The position numbers were made by a program, and so were the translations under genes. From NCBI GenBank assembly GCA_018882645.1, contig VERM01000128.1, forward strand, positions 1-5,448: a stretch of DNA of 5,448 nucleotides, read 5' to 3'. Origin of the DNA: Ferruginibacter sp. (GTDB lineage: Bacteria > Bacteroidota > Bacteroidia > Chitinophagales > Chitinophagaceae). The first letter of the stretch is position 1, and every line of letters starts with the position of its first letter. Under the pieces are notes generated by a model. That model was not told where the DNA came from. It searched no databases and saw nothing but the letters and a program-made list of their open reading frames with translations. Shown here one piece after another: positions 1-5,448 of this stretch.

Positions 1-27
1 ATCAATGAGTGTCGCCACCCTCTCCAT
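1..27 (-). CDS. Possible 5' end of a divergent gene, cut by window edge
   Basis: On the minus strand an ATG at 27-25 opens a frame that runs off the left edge and reads MERVATLID. This is all that can be seen, so no function can be assigned. The frame is also open upstream of the ATG as far as a TAA at 96-94, but no other ATG, GTG or TTG lies in that stretch, so 27 is the only plausible start. A divergent gene would fit the roughly 124 bp of A/T-rich, non-coding-looking DNA between here and tdk. Nine codons are weak evidence and the call could be chance. Confidence 0.35.
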
Positions 28-68
28 ATGATTAATTTTAAGTATTAAAACTCTGAATGCATCAAGAT

Positions 69-103
69 TTGTTTTTTTCCTTGACCAGAATCCTTAAACT
101 TTG
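69..103 (+). promoter_or_regulatory. Candidate Bacteroidota promoter upstream of tdk
   Basis: AAACTTTG at 96-103 matches the Bacteroidota -7 consensus TAnnTTTG in all but its first base. A TTTG at 68-71 could act as the -33 element, although the 24-base gap after it is slightly longer than usual. Transcription would start near 110, leaving an untranslated leader of about 40 bases before the tdk ATG. The leader end is A/T-rich (TTTTAAAAAAATTATTTA before the ATG) with no Shine-Dalgarno sequence, as is normal in this phylum. Confidence 0.45.
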
Positions 104-151
104 CATCGTATATCTGTAAAGTTACAAACTCAATTTTAAAAAAATTATTTA

Positions 152-721
152 ATGTTTATTGAACCAAATCTTAAACCGGAGCGAAGAGGTTGGATTGAAG
201 TCATTTGCGGAAGTATGTTCAGTGGCAAAACAGAAGAGTTGATTAGAAGACTTAAAAGAGTTAAAATCGCTAATCTGAAAGTAGAGATTTTCAAACCCGC
301 ACTGGATAAACGTTACGACGAAACCAAAATCGTCAGCCACGATACCAATTCCATTCATTCCACACCGGTTGAGAGCGCTCAGTCCATTTTACTGCTTGCA
401 CAGGATGTTGATGTGGTGGGCATCGACGAAGCACAGTTTTTTGATCCCGGAATTTCTAAGGTGTGTGAAGAGCTGGCTCTAAGAGGGATTAGAGTCATCG
501 TAGCCGGCTTGGATATGGATTATCAGGGCAATCCATTCGGACAAATGCCCAATTTGCTGGCCATAGCCGACTATATTACCAAACTGCACGCCATTTGTAT
601 GAAATGTGGCAATATCGCCAATATCAGCTACCGTAAAATCGCCGAAGGAGGCCAGGTTTTGCTGGGTGAAAAAGATATTTATGAACCGCGTTGCCGCAAT
701 TGTGCCCAACCGGAATCCTAA
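152..721 (+). CDS. tdk: Thymidine kinase (type II, TK1-like)
   Basis: This enzyme phosphorylates thymidine to dTMP with ATP in the cytoplasm (pyrimidine salvage). The 189-residue length is typical of the bacterial TK1-like family. The P-loop GSMFSGKT is at residues 20-27 and a conserved SHD at 62-64. The Walker B-like stretch [10 protein letters not shown] is at 88-97, where E93 matches the expected catalytic base. [12 protein letters not shown] lies at 119-130. Two cysteine pairs, C149/C152 and C181/C184, form the structural zinc site, and YEPRC (177-181) belongs to the lasso region that covers thymidine. The ATG at 152 places about 15 residues before the first strand, as in relatives. The stop lies 15 bases before the ccmB ATG, so the two are probably co-transcribed. 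All key residues are present and the gene looks intact. Confidence 0.96.
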   Translation: MFIEPNLKPERRGWIEVICGSMFSGKTEELIRRLKRVKIANLKVEIFKPALDKRYDETKIVSHDTNSIHSTPVESAQSILLLAQDVDVVGIDEAQFFDPGISKVCEELALRGIRVIVAGLDMDYQGNPFGQMPNLLAIADYITKLHAICMKCGNIANISYRKIAEGGQVLLGEKDIYEPRCRNCAQPES

Positions 722-736
722 TTGTTCCGATTAAAA

Positions 737-1396
737 ATGAATAAAAAAGTATTTGCACTGCTAAAAAAAGATGTTCTCCTGGAATTCAGGCAGCAACACA
801 CTTTTTACGGCGTCTTGCTCTATATCGCTGCCACCATTTTTGTCATGTATCTCTCTCTCTCCGAAAGCCCCAATGCCGAAATCTGGAATAGCCTGTTTTG
901 GGTAATACAACTTTTTGTTTGTGTAAATGCTGTGGCAAAAAGCTTCATTCAGGAAAATAAAGGAAGAATGCTCTATTTTTTTTCAATTGCTTCACCCGGA
1001 GAATTCATCACTGCCAAAATAATATATAACGTATTCTTAATGTTGTTTATGAGTATCGTTAGCCTGGGGCTTTTCTATCTTTTTCTGGGAAAACCGGTCA
1101 TCAACGAAATTCAATTTATTGGAATAGTTCTTCTCGGCGGCATCGGAATCAGTCTGGTTTTTACTTTGATGAGTGCCATTGCAGCAAAAGCACAGCAAAA
1201 TGCAGCATTAATCGCAATATTAGGTTTTCCGGTAATTCTGCCTCAACTTCTGCTTTTGATGAAAATGAGTAAAGCAGCCTTCGCCGAAGTATTCAAAGAA
1301 GGAGCTTTTATGCAACTGGCAGGATTGACATGCTTAATGGACGCACTCGTTTTCATTATGGCGCTGATATTATTCCCCTATTTATGGAAGGACTAA
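737..1396 (+). CDS. ccmB: Haem exporter / cytochrome c maturation permease CcmB
   Basis: CcmB is the inner-membrane permease that, with the ATPase CcmA and with CcmC, belongs to the ABC-type complex that releases haem-loaded CcmE during c-type cytochrome maturation. The 219-residue protein has a short basic cytoplasmic N-terminus followed by about six hydrophobic segments (roughly residues 22-40, 50-68, 95-117, 127-150, 157-176 and 195-216). A conserved-looking FIQENKGRMLYFF stretch (70-82) follows the second segment, where CcmB proteins carry a cytoplasmic loop with a similar E-x(3-4)-R/G pattern. I chose the ATG at 737. An in-frame TTG at 722 directly after the tdk stop would add only five residues (MFRLK) and is less likely. 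Neither start has a Shine-Dalgarno sequence. Family assignment rests on topology, sequence feel and the adjacent ccmC; CcmA is not in the window. Confidence 0.88.
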   Translation: MNKKVFALLKKDVLLEFRQQHTFYGVLLYIAATIFVMYLSLSESPNAEIWNSLFWVIQLFVCVNAVAKSFIQENKGRMLYFFSIASPGEFITAKIIYNVFLMLFMSIVSLGLFYLFLGKPVINEIQFIGIVLLGGIGISLVFTLMSAIAAKAQQNAALIAILGFPVILPQLLLLMKMSKAAFAEVFKEGAFMQLAGLTCLMDALVFIMALILFPYLWKD

Positions 1397-1419
1397 ATTC
1401 CTTAAGGGACCAAATTTTA

Positions 1420-1452
1420 TTACACGGGGAGCAATAGTTTATCATAACTTTG
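1420..1452 (+). promoter_or_regulatory. Candidate Bacteroidota promoter upstream of ccmC
   Basis: TAACTTTG at 1445-1452 is a perfect match to the -7 consensus TAnnTTTG. The -33 element is weaker: TTA at 1420-1422, 22 bases upstream, in place of TTG. Transcription would start near 1459, about 20 bases before the TTG start codon of ccmC. The 82-base gap between ccmB and ccmC, large for this cluster, makes room for it. No terminator-like hairpin is seen in the gap, so read-through from ccmB is also possible. Confidence 0.55.
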
Positions 1453-1478
1453 CGGCACAAATATCAACTGTTCTAGCC

Positions 1479-2174
1479 TTGAAGAAAAACTGGTGGAAAA
1501 TATTATCTCTCATTTTATTGATCTACACCATCATTGGAGGTTTATTGTTCAAGGTACCGAGACTGCCTATACTCAATGAGACAATAAGAAATCTCTATTT
1601 CCATGTTTGCATGTGGTTTGGCATGATGTTACTCTACATTGTAAGTTTTGTTTACAGCGTTAAATATTTACTGGGTTTTCAGTATCAGAACGACATCAAA
1701 GCAAGCAATTTTGCCAAAGTAGGATCATGGTTTGGCATACTTGGATACCTCACCGGAATCATATGGGTTTCTGTGACCTGGACTACCCAACAGGGACAAA
1801 CACTGGCTACAGTTCTAAAAGAGCCCAAATTGATTGGCGCCGCTATAGCCCTTCTGATTTACGGGGCTTATTTTGTTTTGAGAGGTTCTTTTACGGATAT
1901 CGATAAACGAGCCAGAATCAGTGCGGTATACAATATTTTTGCATTCGTCATGCTGTTTCCCAGTATCTGGATAATACCTAGACTGGTAGGAAGTCTTCAC
2001 CCCGGAGCTCCTGGAAGCGACAGCGGAAATCCGGCACTAAACAGAAACGATCTGGATGAAAATATGCGCATGGTTTTTTACCCGGCAGTCATCGGCTGGA
2101 CTTTATTAGGCGTGTGGATAGCCACGCTAAAAATCAGGCTTCAAATATTGAAAGATAAAAAAATATTGAACTAA
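1479..2174 (+). CDS. ccmC: Cytochrome c assembly / haem-handling protein CcmC (TTG start)
   Basis: CcmC presents haem at the outer face of the cytoplasmic membrane for attachment to CcmE. The 231-residue protein has six hydrophobic segments (about 7-23, 44-64, 83-100, 118-134, 149-168, 200-217). The two axial-ligand histidines of the family are present: H42 in YFHVCMWFG and H174 in GSLHPG. Other Bacteroidota-type hallmarks are RLPILNETIR (28-37), KRARISAVYNIFAF (143-156) and RMVFYPAVIGW (197-207). The start is TTG at 1479: there is no in-frame ATG upstream, and the first one downstream (M45) would remove the first membrane segment and H42. The oddity is the periplasmic loop after W96/W101. 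The usual tryptophan-rich WGxxW...DPK motif is replaced by a 14-residue Trp-free stretch (102-115) before PKLIG. The rest is well preserved, so the gene is probably functional. Confidence 0.92.
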   Translation: MKKNWWKILSLILLIYTIIGGLLFKVPRLPILNETIRNLYFHVCMWFGMMLLYIVSFVYSVKYLLGFQYQNDIKASNFAKVGSWFGILGYLTGIIWVSVTWTTQQGQTLATVLKEPKLIGAAIALLIYGAYFVLRGSFTDIDKRARISAVYNIFAFVMLFPSIWIIPRLVGSLHPGAPGSDSGNPALNRNDLDENMRMVFYPAVIGWTLLGVWIATLKIRLQILKDKKILN

Positions 2175-2187
2175 CTTGCCAAAGCAT

Positions 2188-2218
2188 TTATTAAGTGAAT
2201 TGGCTTTAAATATATTTG
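2188..2218 (+). promoter_or_regulatory. Candidate Bacteroidota promoter upstream of the ccmD-like gene
   Basis: TATATTTG at 2211-2218 matches the -7 consensus TAnnTTTG exactly. A possible but poor -33 element is TTA at 2188-2190, 20 bases upstream. Transcription would start near 2225, about 15 bases before the ATG at 2240. The box overlaps an in-frame TTG at 2216, which argues that this TTG is not the translation start. Confidence 0.5.
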
Positions 2219-2239
2219 CTGGATAAAAAGAACGATTGT

Positions 2240-2455
2240 ATGATTAAGATTGCTAAACGTCTTCGATTACTTGCTCTGGGTATTTTCCTCTCTCTCTCCT
2301 CTTTTGCACAAGAACAAACTGAAATGGCTGATGTGATGAGAAGCAACGGTAAAATATATGTAGTAGTAGCCGTTTGTCTTACTGTACTGATCGGACTTTT
2401 TATTTACGTTTTTTTAATCGACCGAAAAATCAGTAAAATAGAAAAAGAGTCCTGA
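2240..2455 (+). CDS. ccmD: CcmD-like small membrane protein
   Basis: A 71-residue protein with the architecture of the Bacteroidota CcmD family, encoded just after ccmC. CcmD proteins are small single-span subunits that associate with CcmC/CcmE and help release haem-loaded CcmE. Residues 1-23 look like a signal peptide (basic MIKIAKRLR, hydrophobic core, SFA just before QEQ). A short polar stretch ends in NGKIY (36-40), followed by a membrane span at about 40-60 and a charged tail DRKISKIEKES, which resembles the cytoplasmic end typical of these proteins. I prefer the ATG at 2240 over the in-frame TTG at 2216: the TTG lies within a perfect -7 promoter box, and starting there would place DKKNDC before the signal peptide. 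Assignment is by architecture and position, since such short proteins have little sequence signal. Confidence 0.8.
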   Translation: MIKIAKRLRLLALGIFLSLSSFAQEQTEMADVMRSNGKIYVVVAVCLTVLIGLFIYVFLIDRKISKIEKES

Positions 2456-2495
2456 TTTATAATCAACTCATCATCCAAATTTTAAAACCTATAGT

Positions 2496-3917
2496 ATGTC
2501 TACTAACCAACATTACAGCTTTTTTCAAAGTGTGGAAAAGAGCTTTGACAAAGCGGCAAAATTTACCAAGTGGGATCTGGGTATCCTTGAACAGATCAAA
2601 GCCTGCAATAGTGTATATCAAATGCGTTTCCCCGTTAAACTCGATGATGGAAATATAGAAGTCATTGAAGCTTACCGCGTTCAACATAGTCAGCATAAAT
2701 CACCTTGTAAAGGTGGAATTCGTTTCAGTGATGAGGTAAACCAGGATGAAGTAATGGCATTGGCCTCATTGATGACCTACAAATGCGCTATCGTAAATGT
2801 GCCGTTCGGCGGAGGTAAAGGTGGTATCAAAATCAATCCCAAAAAATACTCTGCTTACGAGCTGGAGAAAATTACCCGCAGATACACAGCCGAACTGGTA
2901 AAGAAAAATTTTATCGGCCCCGGCATTGATGTTCCCGCACCTGATTATGGAACAGGATCAAGAGAAATGGCATGGATTGTAGATACATATGCTTCTCTGA
3001 AACCCGGAGAAATTGATGCAGCCGGTTGCGTAACGGGTAAACCAGTAACACAGGGAGGTGTTCGTGGAAGAACAGAAGCCACCGGACTGGGCGTATATTA
3101 TGGTGTACGTGAAGTATGCAATATGGAAGATGAAATGAAAAAGCTTGGCCTTACTACCGGAATCAAGGACAAGAAAGTAGTCATTCAAGGGCTGGGAAAT
3201 GTAGGATATCACTCCGCTAAATTTTTCAGAGAAGGTGGCGCAAAAGTCATTGCACTTGCCGAGTACGAAGGGGCTATTTTCAATGTAGATGGTTTGAATG
3301 AAGAAGAAGTATTTCAACATAGAAAAAATACCGGATCTATTTTAAACTTTCCAGGAGCAACAAACCTCGCAAAAAATACCGACGCACTTGAACTGGAATG
3401 TGACATACTCATACCGGCAGCGTTAGAAAATGTTATCAATGGAGAAAACGCACCAAGAGTGAAAGCAAAAATCATAGGCGAAGCGGCAAACGGCCCATGC
3501 ACCCCCGAGGCCGACGAGGTTTTTGCAAAAAAAGGAATTCTTTGTATTCCGGACATGTATCTGAATGCCGGCGGTGTAACAGTCAGTTATTTTGAATGGT
3601 TGAAAAACCTTAGCCATGTTCGTTATGGTCGTATGGAAAAAAGATTTACTGAAAACATGAATACTCATATTCTCAGTCAAATTGAAGGTCTAACCGGAAA
3701 AACCGTCAGCGATACTGAACGCAAATTCATCATGCACGGACCGGAAGAACAGGATCTTGTTCATAGTGGGCTGGAAGAAACCATGATTACCGCAACCAGG
3801 GAGATCATGGAAATTTGGAGAAGCAATCCTGAAATTCCTGATATGCGTACTGCAGCTTACGTCAATGCAATCAACAAAGTGGCTACCAGCTACGCTGAGT
3901 TAGGCATATTCCCATAA
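2496..3917 (+). CDS. gdhA: Glutamate dehydrogenase (Glu/Leu/Phe/Val dehydrogenase family)
   Basis: Catalyses reversible oxidative deamination of glutamate to 2-oxoglutarate and ammonia, in the cytoplasm. The N-terminal dimerisation/catalytic domain has the substrate-binding lysines K72 (CKGGIRFSDE) and K96 (TYKCA), the catalytic lysine K108 in PFGGGKGGIK, and D150 in PAPDYGT. GGVRGRTEATGLGV (187-200) leads into the Rossmann domain, with GLGNVG at 232-237 and E256 at the end of the second strand, which favours use of NAD(H) (inference). LNAGGVTVSYFEW (356-368) closes the active site. At 473 residues it is longer than the common 410-450-residue bacterial enzymes. The extra length includes an insertion at about 380-419, where animal mitochondrial enzymes carry the allosteric antenna. 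The ATG at 2496 has no Shine-Dalgarno sequence and no clear TAnnTTTG box in the 40-base gap, so transcription may come from the promoter before the ccmD-like gene. A strong terminator follows. Confidence 0.96.
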   Translation: MSTNQHYSFFQSVEKSFDKAAKFTKWDLGILEQIKACNSVYQMRFPVKLDDGNIEVIEAYRVQHSQHKSPCKGGIRFSDEVNQDEVMALASLMTYKCAIVNVPFGGGKGGIKINPKKYSAYELEKITRRYTAELVKKNFIGPGIDVPAPDYGTGSREMAWIVDTYASLKPGEIDAAGCVTGKPVTQGGVRGRTEATGLGVYYGVREVCNMEDEMKKLGLTTGIKDKKVVIQGLGNVGYHSAKFFREGGAKVIALAEYEGAIFNVDGLNEEEVFQHRKNTGSILNFPGATNLAKNTDALELECDILIPAALENVINGENAPRVKAKIIGEAANGPCTPEADEVFAKKGILCIPDMYLNAGGVTVSYFEWLKNLSHVRYGRMEKRFTENMNTHILSQIEGLTGKTVSDTERKFIMHGPEEQDLVHSGLEETMITATREIMEIWRSNPEIPDMRTAAYVNAINKVATSYAELGIFP

Positions 3918-3934
3918 TTTCAATTATCTTTTTT

Positions 3935-3972
3935 AAAAAGGCTGTCTCATTCAATTGGACAGCCTTTTTTTT
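3935..3972 (+). terminator. Intrinsic terminator of the gdhA transcript
   Basis: A perfect 12-bp stem pairs AAAAAGGCTGTC (3935-3946) with GACAGCCTTTTT (3958-3969) around an 11-base loop, and the run of eight T extends to 3972. It begins 17 bases after the gdhA stop. The A-tract on the left arm also gives a T-run on the opposite strand (3939-3931 region), so it may work in both directions and protect gdhA from convergent transcription. Confidence 0.9.
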
Positions 3973-4074
3973 GGGCATCAGAAAAGATAATCTGTTAAAA
4001 GTGACAAATCGCTTATCGAAGATGTATTGTATATCCCAGAGTACATGCCTGCATCTCTAACATGATTTACCCCT

Positions 4075-4115
4075 AAAAAATAATCCCGGGAATATTTACA
4101 TTCACCGGGATTATT
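4075..4115 (-). terminator. Intrinsic terminator of the minus-strand T9SS gene
   Basis: An 11-bp perfect stem pairs AATAATCCCGG (4079-4089) with CCGGGATTATT (4105-4115). After a one-base bulge (A4104) it can extend by four pairs (GAAT 4090-4093 with ATTC 4100-4103), leaving a six-base loop. Read on the minus strand the hairpin ends in a run of six T (4080-4075), so it is oriented for the convergent gene whose stop lies 38 bases upstream. A small 5-bp hairpin GCTCA/TGAGC (4124-4140) lies between that stop and the terminator; its role, if any, is unknown. Confidence 0.85.
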
Positions 4116-4153
4116 ATTGTAAAGCTCAATAAGACTGAGCATTATGACCCAAA

Positions 4154-5448
4154 CTATCGAAGTACATCAAACTGCTGGGTAATCATCTGAGTGCCAGATT
4201 TTATCTGTAAGAAGTAAGAACCACTTGACAATTTGCTTACATCAATGGTTTCTGTTTGTTGCAGAGAAACAATTCTTCTCTGATAAAGCAACTTGCCATC
4301 TACTGATAAAATACTCACTACGGATGCTTTCTGCAGCATGTTGTAAGGTGTAGTTATTTTCAGGAATTGAGTTGCAGGATTTGGATAAATAACAAATACA
4401 GGTTCTGTAATATAGTTGACAACCCTAAACTGACTATAGGTTATATCACCATTTTTACCGATTAATTTCAAGCGGTAGTAATTTACTCCAATGGTAGGGT
4501 TGGAATGAACGTAACTGTAGTTACCACGATTGCCTGCATTTACTGCACCAATTTTTTCAAATCGGTTGCCGTCTTTACTCCACTCAATTTCATATCCCGA
4601 TAACTCAAGGTCTGTATTCACCAGCCAGCTCAGAACTGCAGAATTGCCATTTGGCAAGGCAGTAAAGCTGATGATTTTAACCGGCACAATACTGGTAAAT
4701 ACTACGTTTACCGTGTCCTTCAAGATGCTTGGGAATCCGGCATTGTCATAAACAAGGAATGGTATTTTAACAGTAACATTACCACCACCTTCGGGATTAA
4801 CCTCAATTGGTTGTTTGGGATTACCATTGGCATCAGTAGGCACTACCACCCCTCCGACAGGGAAAGTGGCATTGGTATAGGTATTTCCGTTGACCGTAAT
4901 AGTAGTGGCATTCAAAGGGAATGAAACAATCAACAAAGAATCAATTGATCCACCGTCAGGATCTGTTCCCGTAAATAGATCACTACCCACCGGAACGCTT
5001 ATTGATCCGCCCGGATTGTTTACAGCAACGGCGGTGCCTCCAATTGGAGTTGGCAATTGCTGGATTCCAAATTTGATGTCTTTTACCTTACTGTTGGAAT
5101 AGGTAAACGGCGCAGACCTTCCATTAGCCAATCCATCATTTCCGGCACCTGATCCTGTAAATTCACCTACATTCACCCAATTGCTGGGCAGTTTGGTTAA
5201 AGGCGCAGGCACACCTACACTTCCACGATTAATGGTAACCTGCACTGTATATGTTCCAGGATTGATTGTAGTGAATATAAAGCTACCATCAAGATCAACA
5301 GGTACCGTGGCCACAACATTGCCACTTGTATTGATCAAATTCGCATACAACTGCACTCCGGAAGGATTGTAAATAGGTAAGCCATCAATGGTGTTTGCAG
5401 GAGTTCCATTCAAACCATTCACATCATTATATACATTTCCGTTTATTG
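4154..5448 (-). CDS. Secreted multidomain protein with T9SS type A sorting domain (C-terminal part)
   Basis: The frame is open to the right edge, so the start and signal peptide lie outside; 430 complete residues remain. A GTG at 5422 in this frame is not the start, because the preceding codons (INGNVYND) complete an SdrD-B-like motif GNVYNDVNG. Domains in order: residues 1-75 SdrD-B/Cna-B-like fold ending in NPGTYTVQVT; about 130-253 a beta-rich, Gly/Asn/Thr-rich segment with TDPDGG, which could bind calcium; about 254-346 the fibronectin-like module common before the tail (PVKIISFTALPNG, then WSKDGNRFEKIG and YYRLKLIG); 351-430 the type A T9SS sorting domain with YPNPA (354-358), GSYFLQI and a final FDVLR. 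Such proteins cross the outer membrane through the type IX machinery and are released or anchored at the surface. The specific function depends on missing upstream domains. Its terminator lies 38 bases beyond the stop. Confidence 0.9.
   Translation of the reverse strand, partial: INGNVYNDVNGLNGTPANTIDGLPIYNPSGVQLYANLINTSGNVVATVPVDLDGSFIFTTINPGTYTVQVTINRGSVGVPAPLTKLPSNWVNVGEFTGSGAGNDGLANGRSAPFTYSNSKVKDIKFGIQQLPTPIGGTAVAVNNPGGSISVPVGSDLFTGTDPDGGSIDSLLIVSFPLNATTITVNGNTYTNATFPVGGVVVPTDANGNPKQPIEVNPEGGGNVTVKIPFLVYDNAGFPSILKDTVNVVFTSIVPVKIISFTALPNGNSAVLSWLVNTDLELSGYEIEWSKDGNRFEKIGAVNAGNRGNYSYVHSNPTIGVNYYRLKLIGKNGDITYSQFRVVNYITEPVFVIYPNPATQFLKITTPYNMLQKASVVSILSVDGKLLYQRRIVSLQQTETIDVSKLSSGSYFLQIKSGTQMITQQFDVLR

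Noticed and set aside
149..709. Minus-strand open frames antisense to tdk
   Set aside because: tdk has all catalytic and zinc-binding residues on the plus strand; the antisense frames have no recognisable features.
722..736. TTG at 722 as the start of ccmB, directly abutting the tdk stop
   Set aside because: It adds only five residues (MFRLK) to a protein that begins normally at the ATG at 737; neither start has a ribosome binding site, and ATG is preferred.
1400..1407. Palindrome CCTTAAGG just after ccmB
   Set aside because: A single 8-base palindrome with no loop, T-run or repeat partner; no support for a regulatory role.
2178..2204. Inverted repeat GCCAA/TTGGC between ccmC and the ccmD-like gene
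   Set aside because: Only five base pairs with a 17-base loop and no T-run; too weak for a terminator or operator and expected by chance.
2958..3680. Several overlapping minus-strand open frames of 80-120 codons inside gdhA
   Set aside because: They lie antisense to a strongly conserved enzyme with complete motifs, have cysteine/phenylalanine/serine-rich low-quality translations and no domain I recognise; they are shadows of the codon pattern of gdhA.
4530..5372. Plus-strand open frames of 60-75 codons antisense to the T9SS gene
   Set aside because: They follow from the Thr/Val/Gly-rich codons of the minus-strand gene, and no promoter or recognisable protein feature supports them.
5420..5422. 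GTG at 5422 (minus strand) as the start of the T9SS protein
   Set aside because: The frame remains open to the edge and the preceding codons INGNVYND complete a conserved SdrD-B-like motif; there is no signal peptide after the GTG.

Overview
The window looks like chromosomal housekeeping DNA from a member of the Bacteroidota, probably a Chitinophagales-type organism (lineage below phylum is inference). Three things point there. A C-terminal type IX secretion (Por) sorting domain is encoded at the right end. Two gene starts are preceded by perfect TAnnTTTG -7 boxes, the characteristic Bacteroidota promoter element. No gene has a convincing Shine-Dalgarno sequence; start codons are instead preceded by A/T-rich DNA.

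Layout: positions 1-27 may hold the first codons of a divergent minus-strand gene cut by the window edge. Then five plus-strand genes follow closely: thymidine kinase (tdk, 152-721), the cytochrome c maturation/haem-handling membrane proteins CcmB (737-1396) and CcmC (1479-2174, TTG start), a small CcmD-like protein (2240-2455), and a glutamate dehydrogenase (gdhA, 2496-3917). A strong intrinsic terminator (3935-3972) ends this run. A second terminator serving the other strand (4075-4115) ends a convergent minus-strand gene (4154 to beyond 5448). That gene encodes the C-terminal 430 residues of a large, secreted, probably surface-attached protein with an SdrD-B-like domain, a beta-rich DPDGG-containing region, a fibronectin-like linker domain and a type A T9SS sorting signal.

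How the genes relate: CcmB, CcmC and the CcmD-like protein belong together as the membrane part of the system that delivers haem for c-type cytochrome maturation. CcmA, CcmE and CcmF are not in the window. Tdk (dTMP salvage) and GdhA (ammonia/glutamate interconversion) are metabolically unrelated and appear to be simple neighbours. Promoter-like boxes before ccmC and before the ccmD-like gene suggest several transcription starts inside the cluster rather than one long operon.

I do not see a clearly new biological system, mobile element, CRISPR array or RNA gene. The most unusual points are the replacement of the tryptophan-rich haem-handling loop of CcmC by a longer, Trp-free segment, and an antenna-like insertion in the glutamate dehydrogenase resembling that of animal mitochondrial enzymes.
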